Part shown: one piece after another, positions 32,297-44,401 of the stretch
Layout of the letters: every line of letters begins with the position of its first letter
Position numbering within the stretch: position 1 is the first letter of the stretch
From: Exophiala sp. HKRS030
Lineage: Eukaryota > Ascomycota > Eurotiomycetes > Chaetothyriales > Herpotrichiellaceae
Assembly (NCBI GenBank): GCA_023897205.1
Contig: JAHWDD010000003.1
Span: forward strand, 5,583,665 to 5,647,664
Direction: 5' to 3'
DNA: 64,000 nucleotides
The notes under the pieces: model-generated
What the model saw: only the letters and a program-made list of their open reading frames with translations
Databases searched by the model: none
Told to the model about the DNA's origin: nothing
Made by a program: the position numbers and the translations under genes

Positions 32297-34528
32297 TCAC
32301 ATGACTGTGCAGCCTCCACTTCGGGCTCGTCGTCGACCTCCGCGAGGATTTCGCCCAGCAGTAAATTCGAGACCACTGCCATCCTCATCACCGGTACCAG
32401 TATCTTGAGCGGTACCATCTTCATCATCTCGAACTCTGTTCTCAGCTTCACGGGCTCTTCTTCTCCTTCTCCTTGAACTCCATCCATGTCCGACAACTCC
32501 CACCTCTTCACTAGCCACCATCCATTCAGCCCATTTCTCTTCAAGTCTTGCGGCAGCACCCCATCTACCGGTAGTACACCGCTTATAGTGCTCATCAACA
32601 GTCTGTCGCCATCCATAGAAGGCCTTCAGGTGGATGACTTCCGTAGGGTACAACAGAGTCTGAATCTCAATCACACGCTTGACTTCCTGGGTTTCACCAT
32701 CTTCACCAAGGAAGTTTTGAGATTGATAGATTGACTTTTTACGACCTTGCATAACTCGACCATTACCTTGAAGAATCTCTCTGACTCCTGCCCAAGTCAC
32801 GTTGGCACAATCAAAGGCGACGAGTTCAAGACCCTTCCTCGGTCGCTGGTTCTTCTTGGTGGTACTACCACGATTGCGAACTTGCTCGGACGCTTCCATA
32901 AGCACCAAGTCGGAGATTCTGGTGTTATCAAGACACAAAGATTTGATCTTTGGACAGGCTTTGAGGAGAGGCAAAACTCCAATATCGCCGATTTGCTCGC
33001 AGTACGACACGCTCAAATGTTCCAGAGTCTTGGCAGCATTTGATTTCGAAAGGGTGATTAAAGTGGCATTGGTCAAGTGTTCGAGTTCTTCCAACTCAAG
33101 ATGACTCAGGCGATTGGTGGTCTGCAAAAGATCCTCCAGGGCATCGTCGGTCAAAGCAGTGTTCTGGCAAAGCCTCAAGCCTTCGAGGTAGGGTACATTG
33201 TGAGTCATCTGCTGAATTCCTCTATCGGTGAGACTTCTGCATCTGGAAATATCTAGATGTCGAAGCCTTCGCGGAGGCACCATAGGTCGGTCGGTGAGGA
33301 GATCCAATTCTGGCTCAATGCCTTGTAGCATAATTCGAAGTGCTTCGTCAGTCAAGCTATCACAGTGTTGAAGGATAAGTCTTTCCAGGTTGTTTCGTTG
33401 GAATAACTCCAGCATGAAATCATTGTCATCGAGGCCTCTAACCTCGGAGGCTCTCAAGTCGGTCAGTTTGGGGCATCCTTGTAGGACCTTTTTCAAACCC
33501 TTTGTGTCAATCTGAGAGCACCAGTCAATATTTAGAAGCTCAAGTTGCGGACAATGAGTTGCGATGATCTTCATGGTGGCATTGTTTATGTTCTGCATGC
33601 TGGGCATGTTGATGTGGATGAGTCTGGGGTTTCTCAGGAGGAAAAAGTGAATAGATGAGCGTTCAATGGAACAGCCCTCGATACTGAAAGTTTCGAGGTT
33701 CCTGCATTCCTGATTGGTCATTCTTGTTCCCAGGCTTAGCCATTGGTCTTTCAGTTGTACACATCCTCTCAAATTCAGGTTTTTGACAAATGCCCCTGCG
33801 TTCAGCATGATTTTGATTAATGCATCAGATGTGATTTGTTGATAATAGCTCTGGCAGTCGAGGCTTGTCCACAGTTGACCGTCAAAGCACATATCGTGCC
33901 ATTCTTTGGAGACAGCTGAGACTCGAATGATATCTTTGGGTGCGAGGAAAGACAAGATATGAACCCTCAGTTCATGGGGCATGTCTTTCCAGAAGTTGAA
34001 GTTCTGCCTCCGGGGAAAAGGTTTCTCGGAGATCTCTGTAAGTGGAGTTGAAAGAGGTTTTGAGGATCTGATGTCCGAGGGAACGGAAATGGAGGTAACA
34101 TCGTTGGGATCGAGGATTCGTAGGCGAGAATTTGTCTCGAAATAGGATTGTTGGCTTCCTGGGGTTCCTGGCGTGGTTGGTGCGGTGGAGAAGCCATTGG
34201 ATAATTGAGAGGTATATGAAAGAGGAGATGACAAGGGATAGCCGGTAGTCGGGGAATTCAACGAGACGCAGGAGATTGATGCTTTCTGACCAGACTTGTA
34301 GACCTTTTCAGTTGAGCGGGTGCGACCTAACTTTGCCAAAGAGGGCGAGGATGACATGCGTTGAAGACCTGCAAGCAATCTATGTCTACCTTTGATTCTT
34401 GCAGGTTGGTCGAAAGCAGTTGTGGCCTCGATCAAAGGGCTCGTAGGAGTCATTGGACGAGGTGAATCGGAATGCTGTGGAGGAGAGAGTGATATGGATC
34501 TGGTCATGGTGGTAGAAATTGAGTCCAT
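32297..34528 (-). CDS. Grr1-like F-box / leucine-rich repeat protein with C-terminal CaaX box
   Basis: One exon, 743 residues. A serine/proline-rich N-terminal 170 residues precede the F-box (FWKDMPHELRVHILSFLAPK and following CFDGQLWTSLDC). About ten cysteine-containing leucine-rich repeats of the Grr1/FBXL type follow, for example NLNLRGCVQL, LELLNIDWCSQIDTKGL and LRHLDISRCRSLTDRGIQ. The expected role is substrate receptor of an SCF ubiquitin ligase, binding Skp1 through the F-box. The tail is very basic and acidic (SSRRRRRRAREAE) and ends GGCTVM, a CaaX farnesylation motif, so membrane attachment is likely. Yeast Grr1 lacks this, while animal FBXL2/20 have it. A 6 kb repeat-rich region lies upstream. 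The ATG at 34528 starts MDSISTTMTRS, and no other start fits better. Confidence 0.88.
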   Translation of the reverse strand: MDSISTTMTRSISLSPPQHSDSPRPMTPTSPLIEATTAFDQPARIKGRHRLLAGLQRMSSSPSLAKLGRTRSTEKVYKSGQKASISCVSLNSPTTGYPLSSPLSYTSQLSNGFSTAPTTPGTPGSQQSYFETNSRLRILDPNDVTSISVPSDIRSSKPLSTPLTEISEKPFPRRQNFNFWKDMPHELRVHILSFLAPKDIIRVSAVSKEWHDMCFDGQLWTSLDCQSYYQQITSDALIKIMLNAGAFVKNLNLRGCVQLKDQWLSLGTRMTNQECRNLETFSIEGCSIERSSIHFFLLRNPRLIHINMPSMQNINNATMKIIATHCPQLELLNIDWCSQIDTKGLKKVLQGCPKLTDLRASEVRGLDDNDFMLELFQRNNLERLILQHCDSLTDEALRIMLQGIEPELDLLTDRPMVPPRRLRHLDISRCRSLTDRGIQQMTHNVPYLEGLRLCQNTALTDDALEDLLQTTNRLSHLELEELEHLTNATLITLSKSNAAKTLEHLSVSYCEQIGDIGVLPLLKACPKIKSLCLDNTRISDLVLMEASEQVRNRGSTTKKNQRPRKGLELVAFDCANVTWAGVREILQGNGRVMQGRKKSIYQSQNFLGEDGETQEVKRVIEIQTLLYPTEVIHLKAFYGWRQTVDEHYKRCTTGRWGAAARLEEKWAEWMVASEEVGVVGHGWSSRRRRRRAREAENRVRDDEDGTAQDTGTGDEDGSGLEFTAGRNPRGGRRRARSGGCTVM

Positions 34529-35094
34529 GATGTCAAATGGACGTTTGGTATAGCGCAGGTATTGATGGTGTTCTTCAACGGTGACACAGCCAAGCGTGAG
34601 AGACCGAGGAGGTGCCCGCGTGCCTCATCGAGACCGAAAGGGAGTCCGTGATATGTGACACAATATGGACGACGAGGTGAGGGTATGGGTGAGGGTGAGA
34701 TGATGGATCAAGGAAAGTGGTGAGGCTCGGGTGTCGTAGAGGACCAAAGTCACAATGGGTGACGATGAGGTCAGGCGACAGGACGAGTTGGACTTGGAAT
34801 CAAACGAGGGTAAGTAGGTATGAGGTTGGAGGCAGGGTGGAGGGTTGGTGGAAAGGGTGTTTAGTGTCAATTGTGTAGAAGGGGATCTTCAAGCACATGG
34901 CCGAGTTCAGTGAGTGGCAGGATCACGCAGGATGTAATAAGACGGAGCGAAACAAGAGTTTGAACACGCAATAGCCGTGGTTTGACAGCGACCGAGGATG
35001 GAGATGAGGACGAGGACGAGGACGAGGAGGTTGCGGAGGGGTGAGCAATTGGGTTAGTGGATAAGAAGCCAGTAAGTCACCTAAACTACGGACT

Positions 35095-35120
35095 AGTTAG
35101 ATAGTTAGTTAGTTAGTTAG
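35095..35120 (+). repeat. (TTAG)n tetranucleotide tract
   Basis: Repeated TTAG/TAGT units upstream of the Grr1-like gene. A similar inverted TAAC tract occurs near 45463-45493. Confidence 0.8.
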
Positions 35121-35216
35121 AAGGCGTGGAAGGGTAGTTGGTATTATTCCGTACTCCCCTAGGTGGATTGGGGGTGCACGGGGTGGCACCGTGGATGGAT
35201 CAGGTGCGGGTTAGGC

Positions 35217-35257
35217 GAGCTAACGAGGCTAACGAGGCTAAAGAGGCTAACGAGGCC
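35217..35257 (+). repeat. 9 bp tandem repeat (GAGGCTAAC)
   Basis: About four copies of GAGGCTAAC with one variant (GAGGCTAAA). Confidence 0.8.
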
Positions 35258-38200
35258 AGGGTGCGAACTGCATTGCGAATCATGGCGTCTTGGGGGACAT
35301 TTCGGGTTCTGCTGCTAGGGGTATAAGAAGTAGGGGAATGACCACGATCAACTGCCTCCTAACTAGTTAGTTTGGTAGTCTATCCTACAGAGTTGTTACT
35401 GGGCACAATCAGAGACTTATCATACTACGCAGGAAGTACTTCAGGTAGGTACCTTAGGAAGTTAGTATCTCCTCTGTACTGTAGGTGGCATAGTACCAAC
35501 TTGCCTACATAAGTAAATACTTGAGAGATGATATGCAGGGAGTGGCAGGGTAATGGCAGTGGCACTGCAGGGGTTCCCAACCACGCATTGAGAGAATCCA
35601 GGCGTTGGAGGGTAGCAGCACCACGCAGCACCTAAAGCACTTAAAGCACCTTCGCATCCTCCCTACAGGCACCGAGAGGCCAAAGCTGGACCGGTGGATC
35701 GCTGGCGGGGCCGAGGGACAGAGGGGCATCTGACCTTACCCCACCACGTGTGCCATTGCCCATTGCCCACTACTACCCACTACTGCCCACTGCTTCCCAA
35801 ATTCTTCTTATCGGGCGTATCGATAACAAGATAAGTTGGTGGCACCATCGCCCATCCATCCATGCACTTGACTTCTGGCCCTCAAGACTTCGCTCGGCTT
35901 TTGGTTGGCTAAGAGGATCCTTACGACTCTCCTTGGGTGTCCCTCGGCCTTGGGTGGATGCCCCTTACCCCTGCAACCACAACACGACTGCTTCTTTGCA
36001 AAGCCTGAGCCTCTCTCATTGGCACTTCCAGCCTCCAATGTCCTTTTACTGTCTTTGTCGTAGCCTTGAAGTCCTCCGAGTTGCCTCTAACAATCGACTA
36101 GTCGTGGTCTAGTAGGTGGTGAGTGGCACTCTCGAGACCAGCTCGCTGAGATCTTTCTTTATCGACTCCCACTTCTTCTTTTCCTCTTATCCAAAACGAA
36201 GCAGCCTCGCAAGAATTTCACAATCTGGTCAGCAGACTGGTGTCTGGTGATGCCAATTGATAAGGACAACAAGGCACGAGGATTGTTTGAGTCTTTCATC
36301 CCTCGCATGTGCATGAAGAATGTGTGCCCTCGCTCATCGTTGGCCCCTATCGCGTGCTCAAATTCTTTTGGATCGTCCCATTCTCGTCATCGTCGCCATC
36401 CAGGGGAATTCTTGCGTCGGCACTAACTCTGTCTTTGCTCGTGTTCATGCAACATTACAACCTCACGACGCAAGATTTCCGTCTCAACACGAGTTGCCAT
36501 AGGATTGGTTGATAAACCCAGCTCGCCGAAGATCAAGGCCAAAAAGGCGTTGCTCTACAGTCGAGCACCCATCATCATGACTTCATATTGCTGTCCTTGT
36601 TGCCAGTGCCTTGAATTGTGAGATTGTGAGTCTGCCCTTGCGAGATTCAAACTCCCTCCTCCGTAGATTGAATCTTTTCCTCTGTCGGAGCGCAGCCTGC
36701 CACCCCTCTCCCTATGCCCCACCGTAGCTCCACCAATCTGGATTAGTTCACATCCAAACCCAAACTCCCACTCCCCATCGTGCCCATCCGACAGTCTCGC
36801 CTCGTGGCGATGTTACCTACCTCTGTGGTCCGCTGATCCTTGGATCTTGGCTACCATTTGGCCTATTCGGCAACGGAGTCACACCGGGCGGCCTTTGGCG
36901 TGAAGCCAGGTCCAGGCCACTGGCAATATGCAAGATACCGGATCCTCATTCTCTAGCGCCCGCTGCAACAGGTAAACTGCGACCAGTCATGGCCAGGCAA
37001 CTCCCTTCAATGTGTCTTCTTTGTCCGTGAAAACCGCCGTCTTGAATGCCTACACTAACTTGCCGCATGTGCAGGACCTTCATGCAACACGGATGCAGCG
37101 AATGTTCTGAATTCTTCCACTTGTCAGACACCAACCTTCAAACTCGTGTTTCTCACCCTCAAGGTTATCACGAGTCTATTCGAGCATTGTCGAGCATTTT
37201 ACAAGTACCAAAGAGTCACAGTCTGATGTAGTGATGTGTCAAACTCTCACACAAGAAAGAAGAAGCTGATCTTTGACACGGCGAGTTTCCCCGTGACGAC
37301 GATGCACACCCGAAGTGATACTTGTTCCCATCACCGCCAAGCATGTTGGGATAATTGGACAAATCGTTCAGACAAATGGTTTCCACATCAGTCGATATCC
37401 ATTGGGTGTCCACTCTACCAAACCCTAACCCCCGGATTCCCCAAGACCCATTCTGGAGAAATGAATTCTAAAAAGTCCCAACCTCCGTGAAAAAAATTCA
37501 AGACACGAGTCAGGGCTCGGAACCAAAAGGAGGCAAGGCCGTGAAGTGTGCTCGCTTAAGGACGCGCGGTAGTCAATGCAGCAATCGCCGAGGACAAAAA
37601 GGGTTGTGTGGAGGCCTCAAGTTCAAAATCTCGGAAGGAGTGCAATTTAGCCATCGGGTGCCTGACGAACCCAAAAGGTCTGATCCATTCCCCGGAGTCA
37701 TGCCGTACGAGATATTGACACATTGGCATACGTATCTAAAACCAGAAGGTTTTCAACATTTTCGGAATCTCAAGTGAGGGCACACCTTACGATGAGAGTA
37801 GGTCTGCTGAACTCTTACAGATTATTCCTCGACCACATCAACAATGGGTGTAGAATCCTGGATTGTGGTTTCACCCAACAGACCATGCCATCTACATTGT
37901 GGGGAAATATCGAGTCTGGACTCCTCGTGACACGGATCACAACCGAGTGGACGAGTTCCAGCCTCGAAAACCTGGAGAGGACCGCACAAGCCGGTCGGCA
38001 GCAAACGGTGGTCCCTATTCATGGCTAAATTCAAGTCCTACCTCGGGCTCTACAGCACTTTCCATTCTCCACCTTTATCCTACCCAGACCATCCCGGTGG
38101 ACAACCACCCAAATGCCCATTGCCGACGGGTACTTGCCATTTAGTATCATCGCTACGTGATATCCCTCCTCGTACAGAGACCACCGAGGCGGTGCTAACG

Positions 38201-39040
38201 TAGTTAGTCAATCAGGTCTTCCTAACCCCGTATCCGGGGAAGTCTCCTGCAGTAGCGACTCGCGGGGAAACTACTTTTCTCATCTTGACTTTCATCCGCG
38301 TCAAGTTCGCCATTTCAAGATCTAGGTCAAGTTCAAGATGAAGACTGGTGCCGAGGAGAGCTAAGACCGGCTAAATTCAAGCATCAGAACGGTAAGGGCT
38401 TCCCAGTTAGAGAGCTTTTTGTCCCTGGAACCCAGAATACGCAGGTACAGAAAAGAAGTAAAAACCCAACCGACCCTGTTTCCCGGACTCTCGCTTGCTT
38501 GTTATGTACGTATACATTCCGTGGCTCGCGCATGAATACGACATATAACCCGTGTTCCTAGCCCCTGAACTCCATAGTTATGGTCCGACTATGGACCATC
38601 ATCTTCTTCACTACCGCTTGAACTCAGGCACATGTACACCCCTACCGTTTTCCTTTTGTTACGATCTCTCCAGTCAGTCAGAACCTTCGTTCGGAACGAT
38701 ACAGCGCAGAATGTCTTTTGTTGGCTTGGGAGCCAAGGCAACTAACGAGAAATCCATGTCAAGATACAAAGTTGGTCATGACTCAAGTCCTTCGAGAAGG
38801 CAGGAGAGCATAGCACAGCACAGGATAGCACAGCTCAGGACGATAGTCTACCTACTTACCTACAGATATACCTAACTTACTGTCTACGCCGGTGCCGAAA
38901 GTCGACCATTGTGTATATACGGGATCATGCTACGATTAGCCCACTATAAAACCCTATCTAACTAACTACCTCGTCGTAGTCTGTAGAATAGAATTATATA
39001 CACGTACGTAAGTTACCTACCTACCTACTACCGACCTACA

Positions 39041-39184
39041 TACCTCCATATCTACTGACCTCCATATCTACTTACCTCCATATCTAATTACCTCCATATC
39101 TACTTACCTCCATATCTAATTACCTCCATATCTACTTACCTCCATATCTACTTACCTCCATATCTACTTACCTCCATATCTACT
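39041..39184 (+). repeat. 16 bp minisatellite, nine units
   Basis: Nine consecutive 16-base units of tacctccatatctact, with single changes only (gacc in unit 2, aat endings in units 3 and 5). A partial tenth unit runs into a CCTC tract. There are no spacers between the units. Confidence 0.95.
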
Positions 39185-39496
39185 TACCTCCCTCCCTCCT
39201 TAACTCCGTCCCCGTAATACTCACTCTAGTTAGTTAATCGTAATCCTCTACAACCTCGCCTTGCGTATACTATACCATACTATACCATACTATATATACA
39301 CCTGTCCATGAAAGAGAGAAACACACACACACGTATATATAGACACACGTGACGCAAGGAGAGGTACGACCTAACCCCCCTACCCCGTTAGACCTAGTCA
39401 CGGCATATATATTAGTAGATACTAGATACTATATTAAAACACTAGACGATATGTATACGGTATATACATATACATATATATCTATACTCCTCCATT

Positions 39497-39550
39497 CACA
39501 TAGCCATAGCCATAGCCACCGCCATAGCCACCGCCATCGCATCGCCATAG
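39497..39550 (+). repeat. Hexanucleotide tract (CATAGC/CACCGC)
   Basis: Mixed tandem hexamers catagc and caccgc. Confidence 0.8.
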
Positions 39551-39875
39551 TCCAGTTTCCGGCAATAGCTACGTCGTTTTATTTCGGTCCATACCTACTC
39601 CTCTTCTCCGTCGTCCATTGGCTGCCTGACTAGCCCGCTGGCTGACTAGCTAACTAGCCAGTCGGACAGGTTGGTTCAGTTAGTTGGCAGGCTGGTTATT
39701 TACATTTATATACATATCCAATTCATCCTCTCCCTCCCTCCCTACCTACCTACGCATTCTTCGCCTGCTGATTTCCAAGACCCGGTGTCTGCCATGTTGA
39801 AAATCGTTATGTTGAGAAAAAATGTCGTTAGCTTTTGAAAATTATTAGCTATGTACCTAGATACATACCTAGTAT

Positions 39876-39920
39876 CAGTCAGTCAGTCAGTCAGTCAACG
39901 TTCGTTCGTTCGTTCGTTCG
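39876..39920 (+). repeat. Adjacent (CAGT)n and (TTCG)n tracts
   Basis: Five CAGT units followed directly by five TTCG units. Confidence 0.9.
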
Positions 39921-40704
39921 TCCGTCGTTGGGGATGATGGTGTTTTTGGGCTGTGTCTTGCTTACTTCATGCTTTCCTTCTTTTATTCGTTCATTCATTC
40001 CTTCATTCCTTCATTCCTTCCGACCTATCTAACCACCTAACCACCTAACTACCGACCTAATCTCTACTCAGGCAGGGTAAGGATCCAAGTCCATCTGGCC
40101 CGGCGTTTTGGGGATTGGTCTTTTTTATCCTATCCTGCCCTGTCCTGTCCTGTCGTATGCTATTTTATCTTATCATATCTCATCTCGTCTTATCTGGCCG
40201 GGTCTGTTCTGGCTGTCGTCTTCCACATCCCCACGTGTGGGTATCGTCGTCGACGAGCTGAGTATTATTGAGTAGCTAAGTAAGTAAGCAAGTAACCCCG
40301 CCGCGTCTGTCTTACGAGTGGTGGAGACTGGGTATCGTGATTATTCATGTCTTTGTTCTCATTCTCCGTTCTAGTTGGTCTTCGGTATTGACGGTAGTGA
40401 TAACTATCTTAGACAGTCCGTCATTATCCTTCACCAGTTCTTTCGTCTGGGTTTTCTTTTCTCCGCCTATGTCGTTTAACATCATGTGCCATGATTTCCT
40501 TATTGTCATTTTTCTGTCTGTTTGGTTTCCGTCAAGTCCAAAGACTGAAATTTCCAAAACAGAAGTTTGATGCTTGATTCGTTCTAAATGCTTTCTTGTT
40601 CATTGGCCGCTAAGTCCACTTTGCGGCGCATTATTCATGGTGCGCGTATTCAATAGATCTGGCTCGTGGTCTAATTGCTTTGTTCTGTGCATGAGCACGG
40701 CTTA

Positions 40705-43700
40705 TCAATCATCCTCCATTAGCCACACATCATCCTTCACTTCTTCGATAGTGATACGTCTATCCACGTCTCGATCTAGCATCTTTCGAATGAGATCGAG
40801 ACATTCTTCCGAGAATGGTAAGAAAGGGACCCGAAGGGGATGATCAAGGATCTCATCTATCATCAAGGTTAGTATCAGGAAACGTCAATCCACACCGATG
40901 TAATTCGCCGTCACCGCCGAGGGACATACCTAAATTATAGAAAGGATCTGATGAAGAAAAAAAGTGGTTAGCCTTATTTTCTAGCATGTCAAAACTGGAT
41001 TGATTGATTATGCACTCACTTTCCTTGTACGAAATGGTGTACAACAAGATTCCAAGAGCCCAGACGTCCTGGGCCTTACCACCATAAGGTTTGCCCTGCA
41101 GAACTTCTGGGGCAGCGTAATCTGAATGAAAATCGTCAGTCTTTGATGCCGACCAGTACTTGCGTCCACTTCCACCTTCGACTTACCAATTGTTCCAACA
41201 AACACATCAAAGGGTCCATTCTTAATATAAGTCGCGCTTCCAAAATCAATCAATTTGATTCTGCCTTCACCGTCAAGCACAACATTCTCATCCTTGATAT
41301 CACGATGCACAACCAATGCCTTTGTGTGCAAATGATGAATAGCGTCAACAACCTGCCGGAAGATGTTTTGACACTCAGCCTCTGTCATATTGGTCCGTAA
41401 TTCGATATAGTCGAACAAGTCCATTCCTGGAATACCGTGGGGCAACATCTCAATGTAATAGTTGACATCATCCTCAAAGAAATCGATCATTTCGACAATG
41501 TTCGGGTGCCTCATACCATCCCGGCGGAGATAGTCAAGAACATGAATTTCCAAAGGTACCGTCCCTAGCTTGCGATCTCTGGTCCAAGTATCCACCAAAA
41601 TTCTCTTCTTTGTAACATATTTTACAACCATTCTTCTGGCTGGTCCCTTCTTGTAACGAACCAATTTCACCTGTCCATACGCACCAGACCCCATCTCCTC
41701 TAGAATAGAAAAATCGTCGATAGTTTTCTTCTCGTGTGGAATATAGGGTGTATTGGGAGGCGGGTGATCTAATGGTTCCACGGTTGTGAAGCCTGGGACA
41801 TTGGTATCCTGGGGAGACAGTTCCGACATATCTGCTGATCTGCCAATATCTGCGACCGATGAAGGGGGTGGTGATGGCAAATCGTTGGGAGGCGGCTGTT
41901 CAGGTGGTGACATTGGGGCTGAAGGAACTGCGTTCTCACCCTCGACTGCAGCAAAACCCGTGGAGTGGATATTGCGCGAGTAGATGATCCAGAGTGCATA
42001 CACCAATTCAGCCACAGCAACACTTGTCACAGCTTTTGTCTCATCTTTCTCTTCGATGATGGCTTCGTCCGGCATGGGAAAGACCGTTTCACTTCGTACT
42101 ACCCTCATTTGGATATCCACCATGATATCCGAGCCATCTTTGTGGTTCGCGGGTACACCGCAAGGTCGAAGGAAGATATTAGCAGGGCTTTCTTTTCCTT
42201 CGCGCAATGCCAACAGGGCACGTGCACGCCGAAAACTATGCTCGGGTATGACAATTCCATCGGTGAGTTGTATGTCTTCGTCTTCGCATAATACAGAGAG
42301 CAAGTCTGGGAATAAAGGGATCAGCTCACTGATCTGTAACCCCTGCGGTTTTTCATGACCGAATAGAGCAGCCGAGAAAATGTTGTTGGAACTGGTGATT
42401 TGAAGATTTTTGGGATCCAATACCATGACTCCAGCAATATGAGGCAAGCTTGCTACGCGAAGTTCTCTCTGGATAGGCGATCGTTCGATGGTTGTTGGTA
42501 CGTGGACATACTCATTGGTCAGTGCAGTGAAATGACCCAAGTGTTGCTTATCGAAGTTGTCGACAGCGTCGAGAGGCAATCTCGGTAGCAAGTCATTCAA
42601 CGGGGTCCCAGGTTCAATATTCTGGCCCCAAATCGAGGTAACAGCACCCTGTGCGGTAGTCACTCGACCCAAGACGTCAAAATTGAGGTAAGCAACGTCC
42701 TCAATGATTTCCTCAACAACCCATATCAAACCTCCACGTTTTTCCATCACCCAAAAGCTGGCTGCACCTTTGGTGCCATCGCGTCTCTGTATGGGAACAA
42801 TATCACCACAGAGAAGAACACCGCGCGATTTGTTGGGCTGGTGATTCGGATTTTGGGAGCTAGGCCGGGTGTAACCACCAGAGCCATCATCCGTTGTTGC
42901 TCTTTCTGAAGGTTTGTTAGCTCGAGAAGGAGCTTTGCTAAGCAGTCGAGCAGTAATACCACTTCTGGAGCCCACCAACGACAAGCTATTGCTACTAGCA
43001 TGACTTGAAGTTGTGGGGTGAGACTTCTTTTCAACCACAGGCTCGGGTCGTGCAAGCCTAGATTCCAACCACTGCCTTCTCTCTTCCTGGATGATACCAA
43101 GAATACTGAGCGATCTAACTTCGGCTCGTGTGACGCCAAAGATGAGACATGCCAGATCATTGGCAGCCAAAATCGTCCAAGGAGCGTCAGCATCTGTACG
43201 AAAGACTGCTTGATGGGTAGGCGACCATTTACTGCTATGGCTGTGAACCGCAGCTACTGGAGCAGATGGTGTGACACTACCATGGATTGCAGCACCCACA
43301 GCGTTCTGTGAAGTAGAATGATCTTCAGTAGAATAGGGCTGTGCGAGTGCTTCAATGAGTTTTTGTTGCAAAGTAAGCGAGCTCAAGTCAGTGTACGTTC
43401 TTCTCAGGCCGGTCCGGCGTGCAGCACTCATAGATCCGGCCCTAGTAGGTGCGATCCGTAGTTCCGGGTCTAGCTCCATCGGAGGCTCATCATCCTCTAA
43501 GGAGTATTTCCGAGTAGCATTGGTCCCATCCAGGTAGTGCTCGGTGGCCTCTTGCTGTGCCTCTTCCAAGGATTGGCTGAAGCTCTTGTCAAAAACATTT
43601 CTTCCATCATGATGAGCTGGTCCTGTGAGGGGCCGGCGACCACGGATCTTCGTCGAGCATCAGCGGTGTCGATTGGAATGATGTTTGCTTTCTTCAAAAG

Positions 43701-44401
43701 GCTCATGACACCCTGCAATTCTGCATTCCCACTAACTCGCGCTTCAGCATCGATTAATGCGGGACTGGCCGTCCAGGAACCGCGGTCTCGCACAAAGTCG
43801 ACGGACTTTTTTAATATGTTAGATCTGCTATGCAAAAGGTCCTCGGATTGTTTGGCAAAGGAGAAGGAATGTAGTGACTCGGAAGGAAAGCGATGAAGGT
43901 CTTCGAGGACAGGAGACGCGGGGCCGCTGGTCAAATATCCTCCGACGGACACGGATCTGGACGAGGAGCCTGATATCGGGGCTGTTTTCGCATGGTGAAG
44001 AGCCGGTGGTACCCATTCGCTTTCTTCAAGGACCAAGCTAGGTGTGCGTATCAAGGAAGGTCCTTGCCGTCGGATTCGTCGAAGACCTGATCTCCCCAGG
44101 CCATGATCGTGATCTGCGCGGGTTGCCCTTTGGACCTAGGTTAAGGCTTTGGCCATATATCAAATCCTCTGGGACCATACCTCTTCAAGTTATTGACGTC
44201 CTGCATGGAGCCTCCATCAAAAGAGAAGCGTGTTCTCTGTCCATAGTCATTTTTGGGTGATAACAAGTTCCCAGTACTCTTGTTTTTGGGTATCAGAAGC
44301 GGCTGGCCCTCGGGCACTGGCGGGGCGTGTATAGGGACGGTGAGTAGAGGGTGAAGCGAAGAGGTGGTTTGTCCTACAGTAGGATTTTTCATGATCAGCA
44401 T
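40705..44401 (-). CDS. PAS-domain serine/threonine kinase, Psk1 type; one clear frame break
   Basis: The kinase end is spliced: exons 41187 (upstream end), 41121-41020, 40947-40930 and 40856-40705. Introns interrupt at Asp, Asn and Asp codons, restoring VGTI-DYAAPEVLQGKPYGGKAQ, TISYKEN-PFYNL and DEILDHPLRVPFLPFSEEC. The third of these exons is only 18 bases. Upstream are a PAS region (WTILAANDLACLIFGVTRAE), an LNFDVLGRVTTAQGA block and a kinase with GSGAYGQVK, VVKY, HRDIKDENVVLD and DFGSAT. N-terminal exon(s) extend to the ATG at 44401. One base is missing at the T5 run (plus-strand A5, 43591-43595). The junction near 44100-44180 needs an intron (44136-44180, 45 bp) and probably a second lost base at the 44094-44097 run. 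The predicted total is about 1147 residues. The expected role is nutrient-sensing kinase control of sugar and translation metabolism. Confidence 0.85.

Larger units (their letters stand above)
34529..40704. other. Large intergenic region rich in simple repeats
   Basis: About 6.2 kb between the Grr1-like and PAS-kinase genes, with no recognised coding sequence. The part near 34529-36000 is probably the long leader/promoter of the Grr1-like gene. The part from 38.9 to 40.3 kb is almost wholly tetra- to hexanucleotide and 16 bp repeats. Short frames here are compositional artefacts. Confidence 0.6.

Noticed and set aside
39041..39184. Possible CRISPR array
   Set aside because: Units are 16 bp and directly adjacent, with no unique spacers, and the genome is fungal.
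34529..40704. Many 60-120 codon frames
   Set aside because: They are simple-repeat or compositional frames without family motifs, good starts or splice support.
43497..44054. Separate gene upstream of the PAS kinase
   Set aside because: The protein sequence runs into the kinase gene across a one-base break at a T5 run and fits as its N-terminal part.
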